From NCBI RefSeq assembly GCF_018130145.1, contig NZ_JAFCMB010000003.1:248001-312000 (forward strand): a stretch of DNA of 64,000 nucleotides, given 5' to 3'. A model generated the notes under the pieces. The model made no database searches. It was not told where the DNA came from and worked only from the letters and a program-made list of their open reading frames with translations. How positions within the stretch are numbered: position 1 is the stretch's first letter; each line of letters starts with the position of its first letter. The stretch comes from Bradyrhizobium sp. AUGA SZCCT0176 (lineage in GTDB: Bacteria; Pseudomonadota; Alphaproteobacteria; Rhizobiales; Xanthobacteraceae). A program made the translations under genes and the position numbers. Positions 46,072-56,683 of the stretch are shown here, in pieces.

Positions 46072-46629
46072 AATTTTCTCCTTGAGAAACGTGCGTTGCG
46101 GCGCCGTCGTTGGCGTTTGAGTTCAAAGGATCTCCAACAGCCAGTGCGAGGACCATCGTCGACATCGCGAAGGTCACCGACGTCGGACTTGGCTTAGCCC
46201 TCTGCGCATCAGCGCCCGGGCTTGGGGCGCAGTCGTCGATCCAGATACTTCCCATTATCGAGGTGGTATCTCGAACGTATGGCCACGGGACCATCTTGCC
46301 AACGTGATGGTCCACGATCCTTTGAGAAATGACGTTTCCTGCCGGTAACCAGAGCCCGACCCGACGTAAGGGACGAGAATTGCGGGAGCCAACCGGCATC
46401 AACGACACAGCTCGCTACGAATCTAACGGTCAGGGCTCCAGTCGGACGGCAAGAACGAGGATTGCTCGAACAGCTGATCAGAGCGGTGCCTCGCTGTCGT
46501 TCAACGATCTGGTACCATCGATTTCGTACCGACCGGCTCTATGGCCGCTCTATGCACTCAGCTAAAGGCGTAAATCACAATCGCGACGGCTGAATGCAAT
46601 CACGTGCTTTTACAGCTGAAACCGAACTA

Positions 46630-46737
46630 GCGATCAACATTCCGCACTCTCAGCGGCGGAAGTGACCTCCATAGGTCACTGGAATGGCGACTTCCTCCCT
46701 TGACTTGCCGGGGTCTGTGACCCCGGCTCTTTTTTTG
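46630..46737 (+). ncRNA. Candidate small RNA with intrinsic terminator
   Basis: A perfect terminator (GCCGGGGTC 46707-46715, loop TGT, GACCCCGGC 46719-46727, then TCTTTTTTT) lies on the plus strand with no plus-strand gene before it for more than 2.5 kb. Just upstream, GGAAGTGACC can pair with GGTCACT and with a later ACTTCC, leaving a pyrimidine-rich CTTCCTCCC that resembles an anti-Shine-Dalgarno loop. This layout (hairpin, C/U-rich single strand, terminator) is typical of alphaproteobacterial trans-acting sRNAs. No clear promoter was found, so the 5' end is a guess. Confidence 0.45.
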
Positions 46738-47088
46738 AGGCAGACAATTCCAACCGTGAACGATGCACGTTTCTTCCGAACACGGCGATGTTACTGAACA
46801 GGGTCTGCCGCACGACCGATGCGCCGGTTGCGACAACCGCGGCGCGACTACGCGTGCGACTCTCTTTACCTCAAGACTGTTCGTTGCGACGGCTATGTGT
46901 TTGGAGAACACGTCGCCGGCGTCCTTCGGGAGGTACTCTTCCGCACGTCGATCGAACTGTTCAACATCTCCAGTTTGAAGCGAGGGATCGGCAATGTCGA
47001 CGAAGACACCGACTTTGGGCTTAGAGACGCGCTCCTCTTGACGAGTCTTCAAGAGGTAGGAGCACCTGGAATCTAATCCAGGGCCTTA
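46738..47088. other. Gene-free stretch with a dyad half-site
   Basis: No supported gene. ACTCTTCC at 46935-46942 matches one arm of the 23-bp dyad, but the second arm is absent. Confidence 0.4.
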
Positions 47089-47493
47089 TCAGAACGCATT
47101 GTTTCTTCGCGCGCCGCTTTCCGTCAATCTTCCTGTCTCGGCCGCGCTTGCAGCTTGGCTTTTTAGCTTTTCGGCGACTTTGACGACCGCTTGGATTGCG
47201 GCTACGAGTTCCATGCCAAGCTCCGTGAGCGCATACTCGACGGAAGGAGGCGACGTCGGCATCACGCTTCGAACGACGACGCGTTCGGCTTCCAGATCGC
47301 GAAGGCGCCCGCTCAGCACCTTCGCGGAAATCGACGAAAGGTCGGTTCGCAACTCGCCAAACCGACGTGGTCCAGCGCTCAAATGCCAGATGATATTCGG
47401 CGTCCAGGCCCCACGAAGCAGCGACATGCATTCTGTCAACGCGCAGGATGGCGCCGGCGGCGGCGTCCTGTTCTTTCGCATTTTGAGCACCAT
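47089..47493 (-). CDS. HxlR-family transcriptional regulator
   Basis: A 134-residue winged-helix protein of the HxlR family. The family core is clear: a Cys near residue 17 and again at 22 (SCALTECMSLLRGAWTPNIIWHLSAGPRRFGELRTDLSSISAKVLSGRLRDLEAERVVVR), then the wing and a C-terminal dimerisation helix (ALTELGMELVAAIQAVVKVAEKLK). Some HxlR proteins sense electrophiles or hypochlorite through such an N-terminal Cys. Starts at 47493 and four codons later are both possible. There is no obvious divergent partner; about 1.1 kb without genes lies upstream. Confidence 0.85.
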   Translation of the reverse strand: MVLKMRKNRTPPPAPSCALTECMSLLRGAWTPNIIWHLSAGPRRFGELRTDLSSISAKVLSGRLRDLEAERVVVRSVMPTSPPSVEYALTELGMELVAAIQAVVKVAEKLKSQAASAAETGRLTESGARRNNAF

Positions 47494-48591
47494 GGTCGGC
47501 CTCTTCCGGTAACCAGATGGAAACCTGAGAGTCGATGTAACCCCAGGTCATGGGATTTCCAAGAGCGATTTTTCTACCAATCAATCGACAGGTCGTGACG
47601 TGTGGAATTGCCAGAGACGATATGGCTCGGAAAGTGCTAGGTCCACCAGCCGTGGCGCGAGACGTAATAAGGTGCGTTGGGCGCGGCCGAGCCGCGGGTC
47701 GGCATGTGAGCCTCAATGTTGCATTCCATGGAACACTGTCTGCCGAGCGGCGAGCCTTCATCCGTCGCCCGGTAGGGTGTAAATCATTCTCGGGAAGATG
47801 CTGCTCCTGATAGTGTGGTCTGAGGCGGGCGCGACACGAACGTCTCAAGCCGTTTGAATAGTTGTATGGAATTACAAATCGATAGGGTTATGCGCGTCAT
47901 GGACAACGGGAAGAGACTTGCACTCAACGTGCAGATGCTGTTTGACAGGCTGCTTACGCGTTTCTGGCTACAAGCCTTGCGGTCGACTTGCTTCGCGTCC
48001 CGCCGGCTTGGACACGACACGCAGCCGGCCAACACGATCTGCGATTGTCTTGTGTAAGCGCCACGGGTTATCCGCGCGTCTCTAGGTAGACTGACGAGGA
48101 TGATAACGTCGCCGAACGACGTTTTTCGAGAATTGTTCGAACCGCGCAAAGATTTCTCTTAGCGGTTCGCGTTTGTTCTGGCTTGGGGGGGTGACGCGCT
48201 CGACAAGGAGCGAGCATCACTCTGAACACCAGCCGTGTCTCAAGTTAGACCGGCAGGTGGTTTGAAGCTTTCGAGATCACAGGCATACAGCTCTCGATCG
48301 TGACGATGGAGGCCTCAGTCGTTGGTTAAATCGCGCACTCGGTCTTCGTTGACCAGCGTTCGTTCATGCAAATCATTACCTTGAGGCGTGACCGAGACTC
48401 TTTGACCTGCTAAATCGATGCAAGCATGGTGAACTTCGACGAACGCCGGGTTTGATAATCCGCAGATCGAGGCATCCAAGGTCGATTTCGGATCCTAACA
48501 ATTGACGGTCGTCGTACAACGAGCAACCTAGTCTTAATGTGAGGCCAGGCTACTCTGCCGATCGGATCATAAGTAGGCTTGGGACTTGTGA
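47494..48591. other. 1.1-kb gene-free region
   Basis: I see no supported gene on either strand. A minus-strand frame near 47680-47760 ends in PNAPYYVSRHGWWT and could be the C-terminus of a lost gene, but I cannot name it. No terminal inverted repeats, tRNA or strong hairpins were seen. Confidence 0.45.
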
Positions 48592-49680
<1,089 letters not shown>

Positions 49681-49836
49681 TAACTGCTCCTTGCTGCTTG
49701 GATGCGGATGGGATTTCGCGAACGATGTGTCGCGCCTAGCCACCGTAACGGATTGGTACAGTTCAGCGCCCCAGGATAGACGGAGCACTCGTAGTCGGGA
49801 CTGGGCCGGCGGCGACGCCGTTGGCCGGAAGGTCGG

Positions 49837-50931
49837 TTAGGCAACGCGATACCGGGTGAGCACGGCAATATCCGGTTCGATCCCGAGCCCGGGTCCCCGC
49901 GGCACGGCGATCCTGCCATCCTTCAGGTTGATCATCGCGGCGAACGGCGACGCCTCGAGATCCACGTACACCCGCTCTATCTGGACTGCGTAGGGAAGTG
50001 TTGCCGCAAGGTGCAGGGTGGCTGCGAAACCTGGACCGAAATACGGGGAATGCGGCGCGACCGTTACATTGTGCGCATCTGCCAGCACGAAGACCTTCTG
50101 CATTTCGGTGATGCCGCCGATCTTCGTAACGCTCGGCTGGACGTAGCTCACCGCATCCTTTGAGAGCATCGTCGAGAATTCGCGGACCGATCCAACGTTT
50201 TCACCCGCCGCGATCGCGATGCCGGATTCGCGATTGAGTTCGGCAAGAGCGGAGAAATTTTCTGGCGGCCAAATCGGCTCCTCCAGCCACATGATGTTGC
50301 AATCGGCCATCTGCCGCGCCATGGCTTTGGCCTGTTGGAGTGTCCAGGGACAGTTGGTGTCGACGGTGAGCGCAACATCGGGGCCGATTGCCGCGCGCGC
50401 TGCACGAATGGGCGCCATCTCGATCTCATGAAGTTTGACCGCCGCATAGCCCTTGTCTACGGCTCGGGCCGAGATTTCGGCAACGATATCGGGTCCGCGA
50501 TAAGGCAACAGGCTGGCGTAGGCCTCGAATGCGAGACGTCGAGCGCCGCCGAGCAGCTCGTGAATGGAAAGGTTGTTGGCCTTGCCCCAAATATCCCACA
50601 ACGCGATTTCGATTCCCGCCAGAGAATAGTTCACCGTGCCATTGCGTCCGAAAAGATGAAGCTTGTAGCGGACCTCGTCGAGCATCGCCGAAAACCCCGC
50701 GACCTCGCGTCCGATCAGATGCGGACTAACGATGTCGGCAATGGTCGTTCTGGTAGCGGGAATGATCCCATACCCCCAGGCTTCTCCCCATCCCACCAGA
50801 CCGTTGTCGGTTTCGATCCTTACGACCAGCATGTCGTAAGATGTCCATGGCTTGTCACCAAACCCTTGGCTGGAGGCTCCGGCATCGAAGGGAATCTTCA
50901 GCACAATTGGTTCGATCGTTTTAATTTTCAT
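49837..50931 (-). CDS. Enolase-superfamily (mandelate racemase/MLE) enzyme
   Basis: A 364-residue enolase-superfamily protein with the N-terminal capping domain and a barrel. Metal ligands are likely in LTVDTNCPW, WLEEP and AAGEN. The first base motif reads AAVKLHEIE, a Lys-x-His pattern rather than Lys-x-Lys, and a His sits in APHSPYFGPG. It is distinct from the mandelate-racemase-like protein at 20776-21882. Sugar-acid or hydroxy-acid dehydration is the usual role of such members. ATG 50931 opens directly with the family start MKIKTIEPIVLKIP. It lies between a cupin gene and the TRAP binding protein, which may deliver its substrate. Confidence 0.87.
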   Translation of the reverse strand: MKIKTIEPIVLKIPFDAGASSQGFGDKPWTSYDMLVVRIETDNGLVGWGEAWGYGIIPATRTTIADIVSPHLIGREVAGFSAMLDEVRYKLHLFGRNGTVNYSLAGIEIALWDIWGKANNLSIHELLGGARRLAFEAYASLLPYRGPDIVAEISARAVDKGYAAVKLHEIEMAPIRAARAAIGPDVALTVDTNCPWTLQQAKAMARQMADCNIMWLEEPIWPPENFSALAELNRESGIAIAAGENVGSVREFSTMLSKDAVSYVQPSVTKIGGITEMQKVFVLADAHNVTVAPHSPYFGPGFAATLHLAATLPYAVQIERVYVDLEASPFAAMINLKDGRIAVPRGPGLGIEPDIAVLTRYRVA

Positions 50932-51042
50932 GAAAAGGGCTTCTCAGAAGTGGAGCAGCAGCTTGGAAAGGGCGTGGGTCAGCAGCACCGACTTCAGCGC
51001 GTGAAGAAGGTTTGCGGGCATCGGAGCCTGTTGCGCGCGAAG

Positions 51043-51528
51043 CTATTTCTTACGCGGATCGTTCGCCGGATCGATGTAGTGGAGGCCCAGCGGCCCGATG
51101 GCGCTAACCTGGGATACATACTCCCCGGATTTCGCCCAGTGAAAATGCGGAGTGTTGCCCGGCAATACAATGACACTGCCCGGAGCATAGGCTTTCAGGG
51201 CGGCGGGATCGTATTTGTCCCCGATGCCGATGTAGAACACCCCAGAAATTACGGTGTAGATGCGATCCTCGGGATGGCTGTGCGGCATGATCTTAGCGTC
51301 CGCCGGTACCTTCACTCGAACCACGAACGGAGCCGGCTTCTGTGGGTCTCCGACGACGATGGCAAGGCGCACTGTTTCGGGAAACGCGGGGAACGACTTC
51401 CACTGGATGTTCTCCGACAGCACGGCGTCGAACTCCTTCGGAGAAATCCCCTGCGCCTGCACTGGGGCGATCGACGAAATACAGATCAATGCTTGAGCGA
51501 ATAATGCAAAACCCACTGCGCGTTTCAT
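51043..51528 (-). CDS. Exported cupin-domain protein
   Basis: A 161-residue single-cupin protein with a signal peptide (MKRAVGFALFAQALICISSI, cleavage after PVQAQ). The cupin metal motifs are HSHPEDRIYTVISGVFYIG near residue 80 and LPGNTPHFHW near residue 120. ATG 51528 has AGAGGAA upstream; the 60-residue extension to 51708 is not coding-like. It heads a minus-strand group with the enolase and the TRAP binding protein. A periplasmic cupin could bind or isomerise the ligand; the function is unknown. Confidence 0.82.
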   Translation of the reverse strand: MKRAVGFALFAQALICISSIAPVQAQGISPKEFDAVLSENIQWKSFPAFPETVRLAIVVGDPQKPAPFVVRVKVPADAKIMPHSHPEDRIYTVISGVFYIGIGDKYDPAALKAYAPGSVIVLPGNTPHFHWAKSGEYVSQVSAIGPLGLHYIDPANDPRKK

Positions 51529-51898
51529 ATGAAGGTTCCTCTTCAAGTGTATGGTGGCAGCCCTAGCACGTTTGTAGCTATCCACCGTGCTTCGACCCCG
51601 CTGCCCGCAAAGAATCTGGTTACCGCCAAGTAACGTGAAACGATGGTTTATTGGGATTATCATCACGCGTCTTTTTTGTGCGAACGCTAAACCAATGCGA
51701 GCGGACACAAAGGTGAGGCGGCCAAGATGGGAACGGTGTCATGTCACGGCCGACACACTAATCTCGTTGGCAAAGCCGTGATGGAACAATGCTCATTTGT
51801 TTGATCTTCCGTTCCTCGAGGAGCCGCTGCCGGATGGCCGGACTCGAGACGCGTCGCCTCTCGGGCCGGCCCTCTCCGCAAGACTGAATCCGGCTCAT
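51529..51898. other. Intergenic region upstream of the cupin group
   Basis: The promoter region of the cupin-enolase-TRAP group and the 3' flank of the SDR gene. No dyad of the 23-bp type is present and there is no supported gene. Confidence 0.4.
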
Positions 51899-52609
51899 TC
51901 AATGGCCGGCGCTTTGACCACCATCGACGTGAAGGATCTCGCCCGTAACGAAACCTGCGGCCTCGAGGTAGAGGACCGCATCCATGATGTCGCGAACGTC
52001 ACCCATGCGCTTGACGGGATGGAGCCCGGAGAGAAACTCGTGGGTGTCCGGAGAATGCATCGGGGTCTTGATTACGCCAGGCGAAACGGCGTTCACCCGA
52101 ATTCCCTTGGATGCGTATTCGATGGCGAGCGCCTTGGTGGCCGAATTGATGCCGCCCTTCGTCAGATTAGCCAGCACAGTGGGAACAGTGGAGATCGCCT
52201 GATCCGTCAGGCTGGTGGTGATGCTGACGATATGTCCGGATCCCTGCTTCAACATTTCGGCAGCAGCCCGCTGGGTCATATGGAAGAAGCCCGCGACATT
52301 GGTCGCAATCTTCGTCGCGAAGTCCTCAGCTGTGTACTCCGTGAAGGGCTTGGCGATAAAAATGCCGGCATTGTTCACGAGCGTATCAAGCCGCCCAAAC
52401 CGCGAGATGGCCTGCTTTACGGCACGATCAGCTGTCGCAGGATCACCAATATCGCCCGGCACAGCAAGAATGTCGGGGTCGCCGCTCTGCTTAATTGAGC
52501 GGGACGTTGCCACGACTCGGTAGTTGCGATCGCGGTAAGCTTTGACCAGACCGGCGCCGATACCTTGCGATGCGCCAGTTATGATGGCGACCTTCTGCTC
52601 ATTACTCAT
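51899..52609 (-). CDS. SDR-family protein without the catalytic Tyr (paralogue 2)
   Basis: A 236-residue short-chain dehydrogenase/reductase, clearly paralogous to the one at 39081-39788 (shared TGASQGIGA, RVVATSRSIK, VNNAG, VIKTPMH, GEILHVDGG). The Tyr of Y-x3-K is again Ala, aligned on LTKGGIN, while the Lys remains. ATG 52609 is a good start (MSNEQKVAIITGASQ). A copy of the 23-bp dyad lies 117 bp upstream, and a LysR gene on the same strand ends 151 bp upstream. The substrate and even catalytic competence are open. Confidence 0.88.
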   Translation of the reverse strand: MSNEQKVAIITGASQGIGAGLVKAYRDRNYRVVATSRSIKQSGDPDILAVPGDIGDPATADRAVKQAISRFGRLDTLVNNAGIFIAKPFTEYTAEDFATKIATNVAGFFHMTQRAAAEMLKQGSGHIVSITTSLTDQAISTVPTVLANLTKGGINSATKALAIEYASKGIRVNAVSPGVIKTPMHSPDTHEFLSGLHPVKRMGDVRDIMDAVLYLEAAGFVTGEILHVDGGQSAGH

Positions 52610-52725
52610 GTGTTTTTGCCCTATGATTTCTCCGGACGACGCGATTGCGTCCCGGCGGTCGTGTGGACCCGTCTCACCATTTAGGGGGTTTGGTGTGCTA
52701 ACTGAATTGCCGCTGTTCGGCAGGT

Positions 52726-52748
52726 ACTCTTCCTGCAGTCGGAAGAAT
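52726..52748. promoter_or_regulatory. 23-bp dyad, copy C
   Basis: ACTCTTCC (52726-52733), a 7-bp spacer, GGAAGAAT (52741-52748), 117 bp upstream of the SDR start and 13 bp past the LysR stop codon. It matches copy B closely, including the flanking spacer bases TG.AG.C. Confidence 0.72.
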
Positions 52749-52760
52749 TGAGGATAGCCC

Positions 52761-53696
52761 TCACGTCCTCAGAGCGTCGGCCTCCGCAGAGAGCCTCGCG
52801 AACTCGGCTCGCAGGCGCGGGACTGCAAAGTCCACAAAGGCGCGAACCTTTGGCACTGACATTCGGCCTTGTGGAGTGATCAGGTGAACCGGAAGCGGGA
52901 GATTTTCGGCATTACGCAGCACGATCTTTAGCGATCCCTCCTGCACACGCTCGGCTACGTGGTAGGTGTAAAGCCGCGTAACGCCATGACCGTCGACCGC
53001 CGATGCGAGTGCAGCGCGAACGCTGTTAACGACAAGCCTCGGTTTGAAGTGAATTGAACGGGCGATCGAGCTACCGGTGGCCGGCGGAAAGATCCAAGCG
53101 TCATGCCCGAAATGCGTTGTGGTGATGATGCGGTGCTTTAGCAGGTCGGCGGGTTCCGCAATGCGGGGATGCTCGGCCAGATATCTCGGCGAGGCAACGA
53201 TGACCCGCTTCACATCTCCTCCAATACGCACGGCGACCATCGAGGAGTCGGGAAGTTCTGCGACGCGCAGGGCGATATCGATTCCTTCCTCGACGAGATT
53301 GGAGTAGCGGTCGAGCAGGATGAGATTTACTGAAACGGCGGGATAGGCGTCCAGGTAGGCATCGATGACCGGTCGCAAGATTTCTTCACCGCTGATTGGC
53401 GGTGCAGTGATGGTCAGTGTCCCCCGTGGGGCGCTGCGCTCACTTGCAGCACAAAGGTCGGCCTCTTCGAGATCCAATAGGACACGCCGGCATGCCGAAG
53501 CATAGCGCTCGCCTGCGTCGCTGAGCTTGATGGTGCGGGTGGTGCGGTGAAGAAGTTCGGCCCCGACATGACGCTCCAGAAAGGCAATGGCGCGACTGAC
53601 GGCAGCCGGCGACCGTCTGAGCCGGCGCCCCGCGCCAGCCAGGCTGCCCTCATCCAGGGCCGCCACGAACACCTTCATTGCTTCAATGCGATCCAT
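52761..53696 (-). CDS. LysR-family regulator
   Basis: A 311-residue LysR-type regulator of the group with a short acidic N-terminus (MDRIEAMKVFVAALDEGSLAGAGRRLRRSPAAVSRAIAFLERHVGAELLHRTTRTIKLSDAGERY). The effector domain has the usual GTLTITAPPISGEEILRPVIDAYLD start. ATG 53696 is chosen (two residues shorter than the 53702 frame). It lies just upstream of the SDR gene on the same strand, with a copy of the 23-bp dyad between them. A CCGAT-AATAC-ATCGG dyad upstream of its own start may be its operator. Confidence 0.9.
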   Translation of the reverse strand: MDRIEAMKVFVAALDEGSLAGAGRRLRRSPAAVSRAIAFLERHVGAELLHRTTRTIKLSDAGERYASACRRVLLDLEEADLCAASERSAPRGTLTITAPPISGEEILRPVIDAYLDAYPAVSVNLILLDRYSNLVEEGIDIALRVAELPDSSMVAVRIGGDVKRVIVASPRYLAEHPRIAEPADLLKHRIITTTHFGHDAWIFPPATGSSIARSIHFKPRLVVNSVRAALASAVDGHGVTRLYTYHVAERVQEGSLKIVLRNAENLPLPVHLITPQGRMSVPKVRAFVDFAVPRLRAEFARLSAEADALRT

Positions 53697-53721
53697 GCAC
53701 ATTCTTCAAAAACGTGGAATA

Positions 53722-53736
53722 CCGATAATACATCGG
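53722..53736. promoter_or_regulatory. Dyad upstream of the LysR gene
   Basis: CCGAT-AATAC-ATCGG, a perfect 5-bp inverted repeat, starts 26 bp upstream of the LysR ATG in an AT-rich segment. It is a candidate autoregulatory site. Confidence 0.5.
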
Positions 53737-54016
53737 ATATTTTGGTGTTCTGAGCAAGGATGGATGCCCGTCAATTCAGTCTAAGCTCACGTTGGCACCT
53801 TTTGGCTGACCTACCTCGCCCTGCGCAGCCCAGCCAGACTACCGTCAGAGCCCATGGTGCTGCTGCACCTATATGCGATGTCCACGCTCCGGGTCAGGAT
53901 CGCCATTCGGCGGTCATGGGGAAAGACAACCATTCTGGCATCATATAGCGAGGTCCGCTTTAGCCCAGAAAGTCTCGTATTCCGGCTTTCAATTGGCTCC
54001 AGCTCATTCCCGCAAT

Positions 54017-54037
54017 CCGGCCTACGCCGGCTTTTTT
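54017..54037 (+). terminator. Intrinsic terminator without an assigned gene
   Basis: CCGGC (54017-54021), loop CTAC, GCCGG (54026-54030), then C and six T. It would stop a plus-strand transcript, yet no plus-strand gene lies in 53737-54016. The 280 bp before it hold only weak open frames, so a short RNA or a lost gene is possible. Confidence 0.6.
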
Positions 54038-54090
54038 GCGCTACCATGATAGAAGCTGCCGGTGCAGCGTTCTCGCGACAGGCCTGTCCA

Positions 54091-54459
54091 TCATTCCTCG
54101 ACGTGGGTCAGGCTCTTCGTAATCACGCGCCATTCGCCGGTTTGGCGAATGAAGGAAAGGAAATTGAAGTAGTTGAATCCCAGCATACGGACATGCAGTT
54201 TAGCCGACGCTATATTTGAGGCCACATCCAGCGATATCAGCTCCATCTGGACGCGCTCACCGAGCTTTTCCGGGGACTCGCGAGAAGCGACGCCATCCAG
54301 ATAGGCCTCGACAGTCTTGTAATAGGGTTGCTGATGGATTTCGCCTACCACGACAGCACGCGAGTCAAACACCGAACGCAGCATTTCAACGTCGCCTCGG
54401 AACAAACCATCAAAATAGCGGCCTACAAGCGCGGCGATATTCCTGTGATCTTCGATCAT
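54091..54459 (-). CDS. NTF2-like protein (lumazine-binding-like family)
   Basis: A 122-residue NTF2/SnoaL-fold protein: MIEDHRNIAALVGRYFDGLFRGDVEMLRSVFDSRAVVVG forms the helical entrance, and the chain ends in strands with FNFLSFIRQTGEWRVITKSLTH. It is the same length as the protein at 28124-28492 and ends similarly, so the two belong to one family. ATG 54459 is used; the longer frame to 54699 runs antisense through wrbA. It is the last gene of the crotonase-wrbA group, 91 bp after wrbA. No catalytic assignment can be made. Confidence 0.78.
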   Translation of the reverse strand: MIEDHRNIAALVGRYFDGLFRGDVEMLRSVFDSRAVVVGEIHQQPYYKTVEAYLDGVASRESPEKLGERVQMELISLDVASNIASAKLHVRMLGFNYFNFLSFIRQTGEWRVITKSLTHVEE

Positions 54460-54550
54460 GTCTGCTCGCCCATTCAATACGTTGCGTCTGCGACGAAGGT
54501 GAAGAAGCCGAGGGAAGAGTGCCCCCGCCCCGGCTTCTGATGCACTGACC

Positions 54551-55180
54551 CTACTTTGCGGCCATCGCCGCCTGAAGCGCGCCACGTTTGAGGGCAGCGG
54601 CGATCTCCGCAATATGGCGCCCCTGAAAACGCCCGCCGGCCAATTCGTTTTCGCTCGGCTTGCGTGATCCGTCGGCAGCGGCAAGTGTTGACGCTCCATA
54701 AGGAGTACCGCCCGTTACTTCGTCCATTTTCACAAGGCCGGCGTACGAGTAGGGCAGACCGACAGTAATGAGGCCGTGGTGCATCAGTGAAGTAAGGACG
54801 GAGAAGATTGTGGTCTCCATACCGCCGTGCTGGCTGGCTGTTGAGGTGAACGCGCCGCCGACCTTGCCAATCAGTTTTCCCTCCGCCCACAGTCCGCCCG
54901 TCTGATCCAGGAAATTAGCGAGCTGCGACGACATCCGACCGAAACGGGTAGGTGTCCCCACGATGATGGCATCGTAGTCGGCCAATTCCTCAGGCCTTGC
55001 GACTTGCGCGATTTGGTCAAGCTTGGCTCCTGCCTTGGCTGCGACTTCGGACGACATGAGCTCAGGGACCCGCTTCAGGCTGACTTGGGCGCCGGTCGAG
55101 CGTGCTCCCTCGGCAACGGCTTGTGCGAGTGCTTCGGTGTGGCCGTAGGTTGAATAGTAGAGAACGAGAACTTTGATCAA
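54551..55180 (-). CDS. wrbA: NAD(P)H:quinone oxidoreductase WrbA
   Basis: A 209-residue FMN-dependent quinone reductase, cytosolic and tetrameric in the family. FMN and quinone motifs are intact: [23 protein letters not shown] at the start, [25 protein letters not shown] near residue 80, [14 protein letters not shown] near 115, and the C-terminal [20 protein letters not shown]. The start is TTG 55180 with AAAGGA just upstream; the frame to 55258 has extra residues not seen in WrbA. It follows the exported crotonase gene by 74 bp and probably shares its promoter and its dyad. Confidence 0.93.
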   Translation of the reverse strand: MIKVLVLYYSTYGHTEALAQAVAEGARSTGAQVSLKRVPELMSSEVAAKAGAKLDQIAQVARPEELADYDAIIVGTPTRFGRMSSQLANFLDQTGGLWAEGKLIGKVGGAFTSTASQHGGMETTIFSVLTSLMHHGLITVGLPYSYAGLVKMDEVTGGTPYGASTLAAADGSRKPSENELAGGRFQGRHIAEIAAALKRGALQAAMAAK

Positions 55181-55254
55181 GGGTCGGTCCTTTCGTTGAA
55201 CATGTTGGGGTGACGCGCCGAATAGGCGCGAAAGAGATTTGAATCTGGTCAGCA

Positions 55255-56217
55255 TCACTTTTGTCCGAGCGTTCCCGTGTAATGGCCGAGTCTTCCCTCG
55301 ACATCCGCGCTCGTCTGCAGCCCGAGTTGCATTAGCCGCTTGATCTTCTGTTGCGCTTGAGGACGTTGCACCGACGCGATGAACGCGTCCCAGCCCGAGG
55401 CTATTTCTGGATCGGCCGGCAGACTTGCGGCGTCAACCAGACGCTTGGTATCCGCAATCGCTTGCTTGTCGAACGTGGCGATACGCTTAGCGAGCGACTC
55501 CACAAATTTATCCAGGTCGGCATCAGGTAACGATCGATTGACGTAACCGTACCGCTCCGCTAGTTCGCCGCCGATGTCGTCGGCGCCCAAGAGTACCTCG
55601 AGGGCTCGTCCGCGGCCCATCAAACGCGGGAGGCGAGCCATCGGTCCACCGCCGGGAACGAGCGCGGCGCCAACTTCCCATTGTGACAGGATCGCCTTCT
55701 CGCGACTGGCAAAGCGCATGTCGCTTGCAAGAGCGAGTTCGCTTCCCACCCCTGTCGCCCGCCCGCGGATCGAGACAATGGAAACCACCGGGGCGCGGCT
55801 CAAGCGAATGAGCATGTCCGGGAGGGGATGCAAGCCCGTCGGGCCCGGTGCCATCCCCGTAGATTCGGCCAGATCGGGAATGAAGTTGTAATGGGTCAGG
55901 AAGAACCCGGGCACGGCGCTCTCGAACACGACCACTTTGACCTGCGGATCAGTTTCGATAGCCGTGATGACCTTATTCAGTTGCGGTATGGTTTCAGGCC
56001 CGAAGATATTGAATGGAGGGTTGTCGAGAATGACGCGCCAGTAGGCCGGCGTGCGGCGTTCGAGCCGAACCTGCGGTTTGTGTACCGTGTTGCGATCGAC
56101 GTTTTCCGCCCGTATCGTCTCAGTACTTGGCTTCAAACCTTGCGGACCCGCGAAAAGCGGAGCGGCGACTACAGCGGTTGCTACGATAATGACGGCGGCA
56201 CCCAAGTGCTTGCTCAT
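55255..56217 (-). CDS. Crotonase-family protein with N-terminal signal sequence
   Basis: A 320-residue enoyl-CoA hydratase/isomerase-fold protein. The crotonase core starts near residue 60 ([26 protein letters not shown]), and Glu is present at both catalytic positions ([14 protein letters not shown] and [15 protein letters not shown]). Unusually, it begins with [20 protein letters not shown], a signal-peptide or membrane-anchor sequence, plus a 30-residue linker. CoA thioesters are not expected in the periplasm, so it may be anchored on the cytosolic side, be mis-started, or act on another substrate. It heads a group with wrbA and an NTF2-like gene. The 23-bp dyad lies 118 bp upstream. Confidence 0.82.
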   Translation of the reverse strand: MSKHLGAAVIIVATAVVAAPLFAGPQGLKPSTETIRAENVDRNTVHKPQVRLERRTPAYWRVILDNPPFNIFGPETIPQLNKVITAIETDPQVKVVVFESAVPGFFLTHYNFIPDLAESTGMAPGPTGLHPLPDMLIRLSRAPVVSIVSIRGRATGVGSELALASDMRFASREKAILSQWEVGAALVPGGGPMARLPRLMGRGRALEVLLGADDIGGELAERYGYVNRSLPDADLDKFVESLAKRIATFDKQAIADTKRLVDAASLPADPEIASGWDAFIASVQRPQAQQKIKRLMQLGLQTSADVEGRLGHYTGTLGQK

Positions 56218-56334
56218 GATTTGCCTCGGAGATTTCTACGGCTGGCGCGATTGCCGCCGGTGGCCCGCAGCGGGACCGATCTCATCAACGTAATGGCTTG
56301 CACTGATCGGCTGAATATCTGCTGCCCGGCATAG

Positions 56335-56357
56335 ACTCTTTCGGCAGGCGGAAGAGT
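56335..56357. promoter_or_regulatory. 23-bp dyad, copy D
   Basis: ACTCTTTC (56335-56342), a 7-bp spacer, GGAAGAGT (56350-56357), 118 bp upstream of the crotonase start. The better arm is on the gene-distal side. The remainder of 56218-56683 has no supported gene. Confidence 0.7.
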
Positions 56358-56683
56358 AACGGTAGCGCTTCATCGACGCTCTTCGCCGCCCAGAGTTCAC
56401 CCCTGAGCTACAGGGAGCGCGGGCGCTTCCGCCTTTGAAACATTGCGCTCCGCGCCTCTCACCCAGCAGTGCCGCGCTGGAGTTGCCCACCATCGTGAGC
56501 ATGACACCATCGCAGGTTTGGCGAGGGAGGGCACGGTGGCCGGTTCCGGCGATGAGCGAGAGAGCTTCAAAGGATTTGCTCAGGAGACAGCCCCTCCATG
56601 CGCCTCAGCCTTGCGCAACCATCTTTTAGGCTGATACACGCCGTGTGGTTCAAACGTTTGCGTGGGCGGCTTGAGGTTTGGTA

